Part shown: in pieces, positions 37,507 to 51,637 of the stretch
How the letters are laid out: each line of letters begins with the position of its first letter
Position numbering within the stretch: position 1 is the first letter of the stretch
Source: Phytoseiulus persimilis
Taxonomy: Eukaryota > Arthropoda > Arachnida > Mesostigmata > Phytoseiidae
DNA: 64,000 bases
NCBI GenBank assembly: GCA_037576195.1
Contig: CM075101.1
Span: 24,738,001-24,802,000, forward strand
Direction: 5' to 3'
Notes under the pieces: generated by a model
The model's database searches: none
What the model saw: the letters and a program-made list of their open reading frames with translations, nothing else
Told to the model about the DNA's origin: nothing
Program-made: the position numbers and the translations under genes

Positions 37507-40500
37507 TTTACATCAGGTGGAAGCTGATCGCGAAGAACGCGTGTGTAGCCCTTCTCCCTCGGGATCATACCAACAGCAACACGAGGAGCGTAGCCCGGCG
37601 CCGCTGAGTGGTGAAGCTCGGGTTCGCGGCGACGAAAAGTTTTTGAACTTCAGCCTCTTCTCCATCTTTTCGTCCGTGTTCGGCCCGAAAGGATCGAAAT
37701 TAGATTGAAGGAAAAAACTCCTTTCGTAGGCGCTTACTCCTCGGCGGACAAACTCACAATCTTTCGGTCAAAGGCGACTAGAGAAAGAGGATTTCAAGCA
37801 ACGGCGTCCTTCTTTCTGCCTTGGTCTTCTACGACGGATTACTCACCTCTCGCCGAGGCGGGTGCAATTTCGCCAAAATGCTCACAAGTGCGGCCTGATC
37901 TAAATCTTCCCTCCGTCACTTTCTTCGCCCTCCCGCGAAATGGCCGGACTCATCTTTCAGCATCCGAGCTTCAATACTGGTTGAATTCATTTTTCGGTTC
38001 GGAGGTTCCACGTGAGCCTGAATGCAGTTTCTCCTGAAAGGTTTCTCGGCGGATGCGCGGCAGGTTCATAGAGTGGCACGTTGTCGAGGATTCGAGGAGT
38101 TTCCGGCCCATGCCTCGATACGATCTTCTGCGTCGATTCCTCCCGACTCTCGCATTGTCAGCGCCGGAGGATAAATCGATCGGAGGATTTGCTCTATGAG
38201 AACCAACGAACTCCCTGAGCCGCGACGCTCCCCAGTTTTCGGTGACTGTTTCCGACTCGAAACTGACACGGCGATGCCATCTCATCTCGAAGTCGGATCC
38301 GGTAGTTGGAAAACCGATGAAGTCGCCCTGGGCTGTCCGTTCACTGGACGGACGAGCGCTCGGCCCGATGAGTTCACTCGTTTCCAGTCCTCTACCGTCG
38401 TACGCTAGGTTCGAGCCATGAACTTCGGGTGTCTGCACTCAAGGGAGCTCAACGCCAACGGCTCGCTGTAAACAAGGACTTTTCTTCGCCTCGAACAGGC
38501 TCAAGAGAGAACCCGTTCCGGAGGCTCTCCATTCTCATCCAATGAGATGTCTGCTCCGCGAATCACTCTCGGCCGTTGGTCGTGGTGGCGGAACTCGAAA
38601 CTAGCCAGTCGGGCGCGAGGTATCGAAACCAGAGTCGGATCCGCTCCTACCGCCATCGAGCGTGGGGCAAATCATCGCTCGATCTCCTATCCTGGAAGGA
38701 GTTTAACATCACCACCACTGGAAATATTCCCTCATTCAGACTTCGTCACGATGTTTAAGAGCCTTTCATGAGGTTCAGGGGGAGTGGTGCTCGACTTGCG
38801 GACAGATCTGTGATCTCGAATACCCTCCCTGGTACCCTCGAGGTTTCGCTTCCCGGTACCCACCACCGGTTTCCTGGAGCATTCGCGGCGTTTCGAATCT
38901 CTCCTCCTTTTGGTCCGTTCGTCCCGAGTCGTATACATATTCCAGCATCCTATTCCCGTACCGCCTTGGACCACAAACTCCATGGGAAAGGGTCCCTCCC
39001 GTCGTCGATGGCGTTTATTCACTTCGATGCCGTTGTCGGAGGAAGGTCTCTCTGATATCACGGTCAAGGAGCAGCGGACCACTTTCAAATTATGTATGCA
39101 ATGGAACATAGGCTGAAGCGTTGAGCTCGACCGGCTCGCGAGACCTGCCTCATATCCTTCGCTTCTTTCAGTCTGTCGAGAGAATGCATATTTTATGGCG
39201 ACCGCATTTCGCTACCTCCCCGAAAATGATTCCATGTTCGTTGGAAGCTGCGCGAAGCTTGAGGTAGCGGAGAAAGGGGAGCCCGCTCGGAATCCAGACG
39301 GGGCGGGGCGTTACGACTCGCGGGACAGGGCTAGGACTCCACCGAGCTCAACCCACTCATGACGGCACCGTTTCGAGGTATTCAACGAGACGCTCTGGGA
39401 GAGGAACTATCCGCTGATTGACAGGAGTGATCCGGCGAGCCTCGTTCGAGTTTCACGGACAGGACTGGCAAGCCAGAATATCCAAATCGAGACTCAATGC
39501 GAAGACCCCGTCCACGTGGGGACCCCACGGGGCTGGAACCACAGAATAGATGAATCATCGCTCGGGACACGTGCACGTCAAACATCTATCGGGAGGTCGT
39601 ATGAGAACGTCGTCGCACGGCGGGCGAGACGACAGTCACACGCACGGCGCGGATTCCTTCACCTTACACCTAAGGTTTATACGGGGGATCAAGATTTGCT
39701 TCAAGGAGAATATAATGAGTTCGCTCGCTCGTCCCTCGTCCGGAAGGAAACGAGGTTTTAATCTGAGTAAGGCAGAGCTCATCTGAATTCGTTACACGGC
39801 TCTGGACTCTGTTCGTCCGTGCGACGGTCCGACGCTCGACCAAGTGGGTCGGCTGTCTGGACTTCTAGCTAGCTAGCAGCTCGCTGTCAAGCTCGCTGAA
39901 TCAACGTGGCCTGTTAGATTGTCAACTTTCTAGTGATTGGTTGGATCTTGACTCTGCGTCTGTAGCTGCCGCTGTCGTCTTTCTCCAGATGACACGTGCT
40001 CGTGACTCGTATCCCGACTGACGATCGTTCCCACCGTGATCAGCGAGAGGAGAGTGAAAGTGGTGACCGACAGCGACCGTGACGAAAGTGCGTCATCGGA
40101 TCACGAGAAAATCCGAGTGAGTTCAGCCCCGGGAGCTCCGTCGGTTCCGCCGAGAAACACAAACAACGTAAACACGGAGGGCGCTTCGTGTTCTCAGTCC
40201 GCGCCCGTATTTTCGAGCTGGGAACAGACAGCCAGCAACGCTGACGCACTGACGTGGGGCCGGAATTCGAACGCGAAAGGAAAAAAAACGGTGACACTCG
40301 CACCCTTGACACTCGGGAATGGACAGGTATAAGCTACGGGCGGACTCTCGGAACGCTACGGTGTCTTGCTGTTGTATGAATTATATCTCCTGAACATGGT
40401 AAAATATGTAGGTGATGATGGTCCTAGTGGTCGTAGTTTCGGCGACGGCAGCTGCCGTAGTGCTTCGTTAGTGGCAAAACGTAGACCTCAATGCGAGCTG

Positions 40501-43500
40501 GGCACGCTCTGCATTAATTTTCGCTTGCTTGCTTGCCTCCCTGCCCTGTGCTGTTCGGTGCTTAGCCACCACCGAGGAGGCGATCAGCCGCTGGAGCCCA
40601 CGGCCGTGTTGTCGGAATCAACGCCCGATTTCGATGAGAGCAGGGACGTCGACATTCTCGGGAGTGTAAGACGCCACCGAATTCGCTCAACTCGGCACCC
40701 TCGGCAACTTAGGGTACTGCGCATACACGCGCATCGCGATCGGGTCAGGCTGGGAATTCCATGCTGCTGAAGAGAACAACGAGGGAACTGCTTTCGCGGA
40801 AACTGCCACCGACTTCTGGGGGCTGTTGCGGAAGCTGCTTCTTCTGTGTTCGCGGCGATTTGATGTTCGAGGCCCGCCACGTCCCCTCTTAGCAGCTGAG
40901 GAGGCTCTCTGTTCGCCCGAGCAAGCAGCCGACCTGGCGGTTCCCCAGCCCGCGTCGAGCCGTACAACACTGCTGAGCAACGCTCGCTACGCTGACTGGC
41001 TAGCCGACGTGACGTAGTTTACGGTGAGCGCCGGCTGAATCAACGGCTGCCGTTGAGCTCCGTCGAGAGGTCTGTGTGAGAGCGTGTCTGTGTTGCAGCG
41101 TGTATCTGTGAGGCTGGCAGATTTTTGCTCCCTGTACCACCGTGTAATATGGTCTATATTTAGAGACCGACTCTCTGAGTATGAGAGTCGCGGGGAGTCT
41201 GTTGCAGATAGAGCCACCTTAGATGAGGACAACTCCATAACAATTTGCTCCTCCGACACGGCTCTGGGCCGTTTGTCTGCCTGGAGTCCTGTAGCGATCC
41301 ACCGGTTCTTAGTATCATGTCCTTGAGCCCACAAGGTCTCTCCGAGGACAGTTGGCGTTCCTGGCGAGCTGGAGGAGCTACAGGACATGGGCAGGAGAGG
41401 ATTTTCGGAGCTATCGAGCGGGAACGGCTTCGGAATCCGTCATCGAAGCTCCTCGGTTCGGATACCTGATTTGTTTTCTCACGCGTGATGTCGTTCCACT
41501 TCTGACCGAGAGGCGCCTCCATCGCAACCCCATCACGCCACGGACTGTCACGAGCCTTCCGGCAAGAACATTCCAAATCGTCTGATTCCTCTCATCCCGT
41601 CGACGTGAATTCTCGAACTCGAACTTACACTGGCAATACCACGGAGATAGTAGGGGAGAAGTCAGGAAGATGCGATACAGCGTTTGTCCAAAATCGGTGG
41701 GTCATCCCTCTCACTTCTTCAGAGGAAAAAGAGGAATCGTGATGAAATATGGCTGAGGGAGGCAAAAGCAGTTGTTGGCCGGACGTTCCGCGTCACCGTC
41801 GCTCACTCCAACGTCACGATGTGACGAATGGGACACTGAAGGGAGAAAACCGAAAGTGCAGAGCCGAGGAGAAAGTAACACAGAACATCTGGACCTTGTG
41901 ACGGAGCGGGTTAAGGAAGACTTGGTTCTGATGGGGAAAAAAAATCAAGAATTCACTTCTGAGAGAACGTGCTGAATATCCTCACGTTCGAGCTAGATCC
42001 CGTCGCTCCAGGGGTACTTCAACGTCTCTGAAGAGCTTCCCTGAGGTAACGACTGGGGTTCACCAACTTTACCTTTCTGGTCGGCTGCTCTAAGGTGACG
42101 GGGAGTTATTCCGTCTCCCGCCAAGCCCTGTGGGCGGTTCCGCCACGGCACTCCATTCCCAGATTATCGGGCGTAATATGTTATGCATCCAGACATGGTC
42201 CTTCTCTTTCCGATGGACCACTGATTCAGCGCTGCAGACTTGCTCGATTGCCATACCGACCCTGTCTTAGACGTGAGGCCAGAGCGAGGGCTCTAGATGC
42301 GATCCCGCAGGCTGACGTTCAAACACCGACTCACGTTGGAACAAAGTGCATGGCGTTCTGGGTTTCCATCCTGTTCAAGGAGATGTTAGAATGAAACTCT
42401 CTCTGAACCGGGGCCCAACCTTCAAACCTCTTGCGGAGGCCCCGAGTAGGGCTAAAGGAGAAGGGAACCCCTTATGCGTAGCGGAGTCATCGGAACAACT
42501 TTCGCATGTACCCCTATTTTTGAATCTAATAACGCGTGCACGTCCTTTTCGACACTTTTCGTACATTCTGGGACTCGCTTGCTCTGACGCTCAAACAGGG
42601 GGGGGGGGGAGGGCAGGCTAGACATTACCTGAAACCATCAACAGAACCGATTGGACTCACTCGTGCGCCGTGGATACGTCCCGGCACAGCACGCTCCTCA
42701 AGAAGTCGCATTCAAGGCGAGCTTCGCAGGAAAAAAATCAGAGATCCAGAGATTATGATTTCTCATCTTTGAGGCTTCCCGGCTACCAATAGAAGCGCGC
42801 CACTGTGAGCAAAAGTGACAGAGCAAAGCTCCGGACCATTCCGCGTCGCGAGATATTCTGCAGCTTTTACATCACTTGGTTTGGGGGGATCTTTGGGCGA
42901 TCGATGATGCTGCGATGCCTTCGATTTCAGAAGCCGCGGTGGATCTGTCGTTCTGGCGACCGCTTTCGCAGGTGGGGCTTCAAAAAGAAGATCACGGGAC
43001 AAAAATGACTTGAATCGACAAATGTCGTCTTTGAGTTCCGGGAAACTGCATTCCCTCAACAAGCAGAGAGCCCGAACTTTCTGACACCTGCTGGAAATCG
43101 AAAGTCGTTCCTGATCGGGAGGCTCGGTTTAACCGCTATCCGTCATCGGAGCCCCTTGATCAACTCTGAGCACAAAGACAGCCTTGACCCTTTCCAAACC
43201 GGATTCTTCATTCCCGTCGGGTTGCGCCACGAAAGATTTCGGAGCAAAAATGAATGTTCGGAACCGTGCGCCTGTGGACGCTTCCTAATTACACAACTCG
43301 GTACCTATCACCTTAACTTCATTAGCTTCCGTCGACTCGAGCCGGCTGGTCGACCACCCGGTCGGTTGACGGAGCTGGCTTGCTGGCCGGCCGGCCGATT
43401 TCTCGAAAGTACATGTCCATGTGTAGAAACAAGAGTGAAAAGATAGTGGGGAAGTTGGCGGGCGCTGCTACGGTCCATAATCAAATTTCAACTTTGGCTC

Positions 43501-45879
43501 AAAGCGCTGTTCTTAGCTGCGGCCGACGCAGCCGGCGACTACATACAGTCCCGGTGCATGGGTCCGAGCTTTCTGTACGCGATCATCAGATACACTCCCT
43601 GATCCTTGACAATGCCTCTACCTAACGACGTTTGTTCGATGAAGACCGAAGGCTTGTCGCCCTGACGCGACGTTATCTTGCTGAGATCACCGCCGCGGCC
43701 GCTCGTCCAATGCTCGTACTACCGGGCGATATTTGCATTTCCACGGTTGGCTAGACTCCTGTTCCGAATGTCGTTGTGGATCGCGCAAAGCTCCTGAGGA
43801 CGTTTGTGCTCTCGTGAGGCGCACGGTACCTCCGAAGTGACTTGTTCACTATCTGAGTGCTGCATAGCGAATTCCTCGCGCATGTCACTAACTAAGTAGC
43901 AAGGATTTCAGCTATTCCTGGGTGTGGGAAAACGTTGTCTGCCCTTTTTTCCGTTGAACGCTCGTCCCACGCATCGACACAAAAGCTTCCAAGCGAAATG
44001 CGATAAGCGAAGTTTGCCGGCGATACCGGCAGGGTGAGGAGCAGAGCACAAAAACGAAGTCGATGGCGTTTCCGGATCGAAACGATTCCCACCGCTGGTG
44101 ACCGACCGGATTATCAGCGAGTCCGCTCGCTGTACGCCTTCGATACCCTAATATTTGAGGTGATTGTCTCCGCGAGGAAGTCATGTTATCATCCAGTACG
44201 CTCAGAACGGCGCCTGGTGCAAGACTAAAACAGAGGACGTCGGACACGCATGGGAGCTTCGCAATGTCTTCTCCTTTCCTGAGCGAGCGCCTCTCACGAG
44301 TTCGGGTCTTAGTAATGAAAGAATCCGCGCTCCATCCTTGGGGTCTCCGGTCCTTGGAGCAACTGGATGAGTTCAAATGGCCGCCGCGGCCTTGTGAGTG
44401 CACAGCGCGAGTTTTCAAATGCTCCCGGTTTTTGAGCGCGTTCCGCGGGGGACGCGTAACACCAGCTCAGCGCTACGGTAGTGATACCATTCTGTTGACC
44501 AGAACGGGTGGAGACGGTTCCTTGCGTAGCACGATCACTCGCGCTCTGAATCTCGCCCTGATCTGAGAGCGTTGTTTTCCAGGGTCGTGCGTTGTTCCTT
44601 GCGATTCGCCTCCTGAGAACGCTGGAATGAAAAGCTCGTGTGTGGGCGCGCAGGCAGAAGGGTGAAGGAAACCCTAAACAGCATTGAGGGAGAAAGTGCG
44701 GATAGAGCCAAACAGAGGATGGCGGTTTAGAAGAGTTGATTTCTTTTTGATTACCGTCAGCGAAGTAGTGAGAAGCGCTGGTTTTTGGTTGAGGATCAGA
44801 GTTGGATCTCACCCCGGCCTGTCGTCTCATCATTCCATCATTTCCGTCCGTTTCCGGGTGCGGAGGGGAGAAGCGCATCCGCAAGAGAGGAAAAAACGAT
44901 GAGAGATATCCAGCAAAAATAGACGCCAGCGACGGGGCACAAGGGCGGGCGTCGGAACGCCTCGCGAGAACCCTGAGAGAACCAAAACAGACGAAAATAC
45001 TTCGAGAGGAGGACACGCGTAAAAAACGGCAAGACCTCACTCGTCATAGCGTCGCTTTCTCCTCGGCGTAGCGGAACGATTCAGAGTGAGTCGCAGGCGT
45101 CATGGCGCGGTTTCCCGTAACGAGTGCGATCCATCGGCAAAACTTTGTCGTTCGTGCTTTGAGGACAGCGCGCGCGAACCGTTTCGAGCGGTCGCAAACC
45201 GCGTACGCGCGGTTTCACCTGGGTTCGTACTCGGCTGGTTCGCATCCGCTTGATCGGAGCTGAAGGCATCCATGAGAGAACAAGCAATCAATCGGCGAAA
45301 GTTGCTGCTTGAGATACGCTCGTCTGATCCCTTGCAGTGAACGCTATCGCCGTCGGCATCGTCCTCCTTAGCCAAAGTCGACGTCCGACTCCGATGGTGT
45401 CGAGGGGCGGGGGAGGGGATGCTAGAGCGATAATAGCCAATGATCGACAGTTTTTGACAGCTCGGGCACATCAGCTGCTGTTTCGGCTCCCGCGGAACCC
45501 ATTAACGCCTGCTCGATACGTCGACGTGGTTTCCACGGCGATGACGGGCCCAGGTGGATTGGCATGCCAACTAACATAGCAGCGGCCAGCTGGCGGGCCG
45601 GTCAAAGCACGTCAGTCCGCCTTGCGTTGCGCCGCGAGCTCTGCTTCTCCGTCCACAAGCCAGCCAAGCCGGCAATCGGTATCAAGAGAGGAGCGATATT
45701 GCTCGGTTTTGAAAGCTTCGGTTTGAAAAGTGGATACTTTCGCCCATTCCCTCTCCGTGCGAGGGAAGCCCGGGAGCGGCGCTTGCTCCCGCATTATAGC
45801 TCCGATTCGCCATTGCCCTAATCGCCGAACTCTTGAGAATACGGTCTCTGCGAAGGTAAGGCGTGCAAAAGATTCCATT
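37507..45879. other. No recognised gene apart from a weak exon candidate at 40.0 kb
   Basis: Open frames are common but unsupported. A minus frame at 38269-38066 has an R-x3-PP-x6-SGG pattern that could be another ART-like remnant. A G-run lies at 42598-42609. Confidence 0.4.
40044..40326 (+). CDS. Unrecognised Ser/Asn-rich candidate exon
   Basis: An open frame without an ATG, bounded by a possible acceptor (gtgatcag) and a donor GTATAA. It reads as a hydrophilic, probably disordered segment (DSDRDESASSDHEK, APGAPSVPPRNTNN, ALTWGRNSNAKGKK). No partner exon in a matching phase was found. Confidence 0.2.
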
Positions 45880-46230
45880 TCATGCTTCGTACAACTCAAA
45901 CTTTTCCAAGCATCCGAGCTCTCGGATATTCGGCTGGAACTGAGAATCGACGGACAAGTTTCGGAGAGAAGCTTGCGTTTTTCGAAAGGGCGTGCTCCGT
46001 GAGATCATGGATCTCCAGAGACTGAGCTGGGTCAGGCTGGGGAGATTAACTACCCCCATCAGCAAGTTGGAGGAAACTCGGGGAGAAGTGAATGCAGGTC
46101 CTTGATAGAGCCGCAAAGGGTCCAGCATATCATTCGCAGCGTGCAGGAACTCATTCACAGGAGCAGTTGCCACGCTTCTCTGATCGGACACTACGCCTCT
46201 CTTGCGGTCAGCGAGCTCCGCGGATCATGA
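45880..46230 (-). CDS. Leucine-rich-repeat-like exon
   Basis: Three successive leucine-repeat units on the minus strand: NLPSLTQLSLWRSMI, ASLRNLSVDSQFQ and IRELGCLEKFELYEA, spaced as in F-box/LRR proteins, ending at a TGA. Upstream a neighbouring frame carries FLRLKFIL and LRCTNVMFCSLMIRG. A one-base frame change between them means a short intron, sequence error or decay. Codons are rich in third-position G/C. No F-box was located. The role is unknown; LRRs of this kind usually bind protein partners. Confidence 0.35.
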
Positions 46231-49200
46231 GGGAGCAGAACATCACGTTCGTACATCGCAGAGAGCTATCGAGCGTAGCGCGACCTGAAAGAATGAATTT
46301 TAGGCGAAGAAAACTCCTGCCGGGAGCAATGACTCTCGCCGTACGGAGACGCCGCGAAGACGTTCCCGTCGACTAGAGCCTGCGTCCTGGAAACCGATGG
46401 CCAGGCCAACCGCAGAACATATTCCGAGCAGGCCGCCTCCGAGGGCGAAGAAGCAGAAACTCGGATGAAGCCGGATACGGTTGCGTGGTCGGAAAAGAGT
46501 GAACCAGCCGTGCAACCAGCGGGGGCGAAGTTCCGGAAGAAAGGGCTATCCTTCATCTTGCTGGAAGGAGAGCTGTTGAATGTTGAAATCCCTGTTGTCT
46601 GGCTCGCCCGTTCGTCCGACGGAGGAACGATGGAGAAGGCGCTCCAAGAACAGCTTCAGGATCTCGCGGATGACGGAAAAGATCTTTGAATCACATCAGC
46701 GGAGTCGGTTGGCTCGCCGATACACAGCAGGCGTAAAACCCGGGCCGCCACATCCGCCGGCTGGAATGGAGCTCGAAAACGGTCGGGGCGGCAGCGCTCG
46801 AACCGGAGATACAGACAGCGACGTGATCAAGAATATGCCCCCCCCCCCCCTATCCCTGAAAAAACTAACTCACCCTCGCGCTTCGTACCCTCCAGCCCGG
46901 TTTGGTGATAGCCCTTATCCCATAGTTGTCGTTTGTTTAATGAAAAAGCCTCCGGGTAACAGTTGTCTGTGCTCCCCTGTTTGACTGACTGACTGAAAGA
47001 CCTGGGGCGCGCAGGCCGGATCCGGGCTCGAGGGTAAGCCCCGTGTGGCCGAAATAGAGTGTGCGCTATCGCGCGCCACGGCTTGGGTTCGCCGAGCTGG
47101 GCTTCGCCCACGGAGAGCGGAGTGGCCAGGTTGAGTAAGGTGGGCCATGATAGCCCAATGTCCGATGGCAGCTCGAGCGGGGAGGGGGAGGAGTGGGGAT
47201 GAGACGAGGCGAAAGTAGGATCGGGGCGGCGGCAGAAGAGACACGGAAGCAAAAACACACACTCTGTCAAAGCCACGCGGGCTCTTCAAGTGTCTTTAGA
47301 CTAAGCGAGACCTCAATTGGTGCCGTTATTTTTTTTTTAGCAAGCTCAACTGTGAAGAGACCGACGGGTGCGGCTTCCACCTCGACCGACGACAAATACA
47401 GTTCAATGCCCTGTTTTGCTGCATGGGACTTCCACGTCGAGAACGAAGCCGGTTGCTCTCCATCCGCGAAGAGCGATTGTGAACAGCCGACTGGCTACTC
47501 GCGGTGAGATGTGGCCTGTGAAAACTCGATCGTTCGCGGTTTGTCCGCTGGTTCACGGCCCACCAGCGAAAACCGGATGAAAAAAGAGTCGTCCTTCGAG
47601 CAGCCGGCCGCGAGCTGTAATTAGGACTCCGGATCCACGGCTGAAGGCTGCGAACTCGATTTCCATGAGAATGATCCCCGCTCCGGTTGTCGTCGTTGTT
47701 CGCTCGGCCTCAGCGTCGTATCTCCTCGTTTTTTTCCTTCCCTCACTCGTCACGGAAGTAGCTGACTCCCTTTTTTCGCTGCTGCTCCTTCTTTTTTCTC
47801 AAAAGAACATGTGTCGCACAGCTACTTCCTCCGTGCGGTAGGAAGGCAGACGAACGATGGCCTGGCCGGCAGTCAGGCAGACAGAATCTGTGACAATTTG
47901 CAATTGAATAACTCGGAGCCGGTGCCGCCGCCGCCGCCCTTGCGGGCTACGGATGGGGGTTCGCACACCTCCGAGTGCGCGAACGCGAGGAGGAAAGAAA
48001 GAAACAGAATCGCGGAGGAAACGAAAGGCCCGAAACAGATGGAGCTTCATTTGAAGCCATTCTCAGCTGAGTCGCGACAGAATCGCGTACCTGAGTATTC
48101 CCGGAAAACAGTCTGCTTGTGCAAGGCTTCGATCAACACGGAGCAATCGGTCTCGTTTCAGCGGGAGTGTACGGAAGTCTCGGACGTGGCAATATTCGAG
48201 AACGGCTTCCAGTCACCGTGAAATCACAATCTCTTCCTCCTCGATTTGTTGGTGGCCGCAAATATCACCGCTCAGTTCATTGGACGGCGTTCTAGTCGGG
48301 TGAATATCGACGAAACTCCGAGGAGACCCGGGTCAGCTGAGACGGAGTCGTATTGGAGACATCCTCCAAAGTTTGACTGTCATCGACACACGGCTGTCGG
48401 TGTGACGGCTCATACAATAAAGAGCTCTGTTCGTCGGCAAGTCTCACGATATTTACTCTTATATTGGTCTCGCCAAAAAGTCCGTTAGCAGGGCCTATGG
48501 GTAGCGTCCTTTCGAACGGGCGCCCTATTGGCGACTGCATCAACCACGATTCTCTCATAACGGCGCCATTATCGCGCCATTCAAGTCCGATCGTTGCCTC
48601 GTCCACGTTTGGTCTCAAGTGTGTTCACACTGAAGGAGACGAAGTGCCGATCGGCGGGAAGACGGAAGGACGAGCGCTCGTCGTCCTCGCTGTCATCTCA
48701 CACCACGGAGGAGAAGCTTGTCTACAGAGACGATAGTCAGCTGCGAGAGGTAGTCAAGTCGCCAACTCGCGGAGGTGCCGGCGGTTCTGCCGACCAGGCG
48801 ATCATAGTGGCTCGGTGCTGCTGATGCTTTAAGCGGACCCCCTGCAGCAACTCTCTCTCTCTTCGTCTATCCTATGAACGAAGATGGATCGGCGCGTCAT
48901 CATCTCTGGCTGCCCTCGCTGCTGTCCGCCTCACTCAGCTAATGATGCTGAGAAGAGAGGAAGCGTTGCACTTCTAACGTTTTTCCCCATCCTTTCTTCA
49001 AAGCTTCCGATTGTCCGGCCAGGTAGGACAAGCGTCGAACAGCGGGCCTCGCATCGCCGCCGGATCCAGCGGCGGCTTGACAACAATCATGTGACAGCCG
49101 TGCTCGATCGACGCTTCCGCACGCTGAGTGTAGCTTCCCGGCAAAGTTTTGGAAATCTACGCGAAAACGAAAGGCCGTCGTTCGGCCGAGATAACTCGAG

Positions 49201-51637
49201 AACTCGATCGTCCCTTTCCGTTCGAACGTTGGCGCGATGTAGCGAGTACAAAGCTGGAAGACCCCTGAACAGGTGTTGGGACACAGGAGCGGTGAACTGA
49301 CAGACCGGGGGAGAGGGACCGAGAAAGTGAAGAGAGGGACGAAGAAGGGGAAAACTTGTAGAACGGGGCGGGTTGAAGGGCTCCCGAAAGGAATGTTAGC
49401 TTCTTGAGTTAACGCGCAATTTAAAGAGAGGAGTCTTGCGACATGAACCCACCCGAACATTAATTGCACTTTGTTCTTAGTGAGAAACAGCGACGGGTGA
49501 CCGGGAGCAAGCGACTGAGAGAGTCTGTGAACGCTCGGAGAGAATTTCAGGAACACGGAGAAATGAGAGAAGATAAAAAGAACTCGGTGGCGGAACAACT
49601 TCACTGCGGGGGGCTCTCGCTGCGCGAGGCAGGGGCGCGGAGAACGGAAGGATGGAGTAGAGGAGAAGATGGCGAAGGAGGGGGGCACTCTAGGGACCAG
49701 GGCGGGAAGGGGGAGCTCGCGTTCCGAGAGCATCGGTCGCACGGGGAAAATAATGAGGGGCGAGCGGCATTAGAATAGGGGCACGGAGAGGAGGGGGAGG
49801 GATAGTGTAGAGCATGTCAAACTCCGCTCCTCTTTCTCTGTTTAATCCCCAAGCCCAAGCCCCGTTTTTTCTTTTGTCGTTGTAAGACTCGTAAGAGGAA
49901 AAGGTTTCCTCGTCACACTTTCGCCCCGCTCTGCGGTTGTTTTAATTGGAGCCGTTCAGTAGAGCGAGCTCGAGTGCTCGTCGGCGGCTCCGTCGCTGCG
50001 TTGGCTCTCGTTCGGAGTCGCGTCTAACTCGACGAACGCTCGCACGCGTATTCCCAGCCCCTGTTGTGGAGGGGAGCGAGCGATTAAGAGGAAACGAGGA
50101 AGTATTTCATTCCTGCTCGATAACTGTTTCTTTTCCCACTCTAATCGATCAGAGGAATAAGGCTTTCGGACTCCGCGCCTTCGGTTGCGTCTGTACTCCT
50201 GATGTGTCTGTTCGCCTGGCACCTTGCGAGTCAATCGCCAGTCCAATAGTGATCTTTCTCATGGCGTCGGTGGAGGAAGCTGAACGACAGGCGAGATGTC
50301 GAGCATGATCCTCTCGCGGCTTCGAGCTCTCGTCGGGTATAGTGAACAATGTGCTCGATGATCCGGTCAATTCACCAATGATTGCGGAAACGACTCTGTG
50401 GAGAGTTTTCCGCGCTCATCACTCCTGTACTTCCGCGTACGTTGCCGCAGACGAGCCCTTTCTATGCGAGGAGCGTCGCGGAACAGGGTTCCCGGTCATC
50501 GGATGAGGGCGCGCAGCGGGTCGATCGACATGTCACCAAAGCCGTTTAATCGACAGGCTCCGTGGATGGGGATATTTTCTCGAATCAAAATGTCGTTCTC
50601 CAATTTTCGAAAGAGTGCCGCCCTGATTTTCTCCTATGTGGGGCGCCATGAAGATACAGATTTTGGATACTTTGATGAGCATCGGGGCACGCACTGTTTC
50701 ATGTCGTCGCGTCTCAATCGGCTCGCGAATGAGGGTTCGAAGTCGCTTCAGTTCATCAGTCTGTTCTCCCACCAAACAGGTTTCGACCAATGCAGAATAA
50801 ATCTCAGAAGCCATCAAGTTGAGGCAGCGAGATCGTTCGCGAGCGATACCCGATCAATGCATGAAATTTATGAATTATGTCATCGTAGACCGGCGGCCAG
50901 ACGAGGGAGAAAGCGGAACTGGTCATTTGAGACCAAGCTGCTGATCTGTATGTATGTTGATGAGACGCTGACGTCGTTCGGCGATGCTCGCGGCTCGCGA
51001 GAAGCCACAGAAAAATATGCACCCATCATCTTGATCGAGGTTGTCGTGTTTCGCGAGGGAGACCACAGAGCCTGGGGATGTCCGCGAGGCCCGATGGGGG
51101 GGGGGGGGGCTCTCTTGTCCAGTTGACGCCGTCTACTGTGTGCTATGAATATCCACTCCACTCAGGCATCATGCTACGATGTCTGGTCGCTCTGCCGCTA
51201 GCTCGTCTCGGTGGTCAAGAGCAAGCGATGTTACCATTTGGAAGGATCAGGAAGCGCGGTACGATCCATCACTGGGCTTTTTGTTTGTCATTTGTTTCGC
51301 AATATCCCCATCGACGCTTCCGTCACCGTCGAAACTTCAACTCCGACTCGGGTAATTCGCTGTTCGGCAAAAAAAAGAACTCCATGTTTGCTTGTTGGGA
51401 CAATTCATCAACGAGTTTCCCATGCTGAGCATCACGGGGTGACGGACACGAACGGAAAACTTTCACTTCTCCAGAACTCGAAAACGCGAAACGCAGTCGA
51501 TCGCATTTCTTAGGATCAGCTTCACTCATCCGACTTTGCGTGTCGCATCGACACGTACTGACGTTCGAATGAGCGGTATGAGTATCGATTCCGTCATTAT
51601 TGCTCCGTGGGCTTGTTCGAGTGAGAGTCGTGTGTTG
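46231..51637. other. Upstream flank of fra; no gene supported
   Basis: Long stop-poor frames on both strands (a 242-codon plus frame at 50398-51126, a 267-codon minus frame at 49742-48939) are best explained by composition. A C-run lies at 46838-46850 and a G-run at 51096-51109. The promoter and 5' UTR of fra are probably here but cannot be placed. Confidence 0.45.
51096..51109 (+). repeat. Poly-G run (14)
   Basis: Uninterrupted G homopolymer upstream of fra. It creates an apparent glycine run in the overlapping frame and is prone to length error. Confidence 0.95.

Noticed and set aside
44309..45040. 243-codon minus ORF
   Set aside because: The sequence looks like random translation (Ser/Arg/Cys-rich patches, no ordered domain).
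48939..49742. 267-codon minus-strand ORF
   Set aside because: It lies opposite long purine-rich tracts. The translation is Pro/Ser/Phe low-complexity with no domain, as expected when the pyrimidine strand lacks stops.
50398..51126. 242-codon plus ORF and overlapping 95-codon minus ORF (50817-50533) just upstream of fra
   Set aside because: Both read plausibly but they overlap on opposite strands. The plus frame runs through a poly-G tract, and neither shows a domain or splice support.
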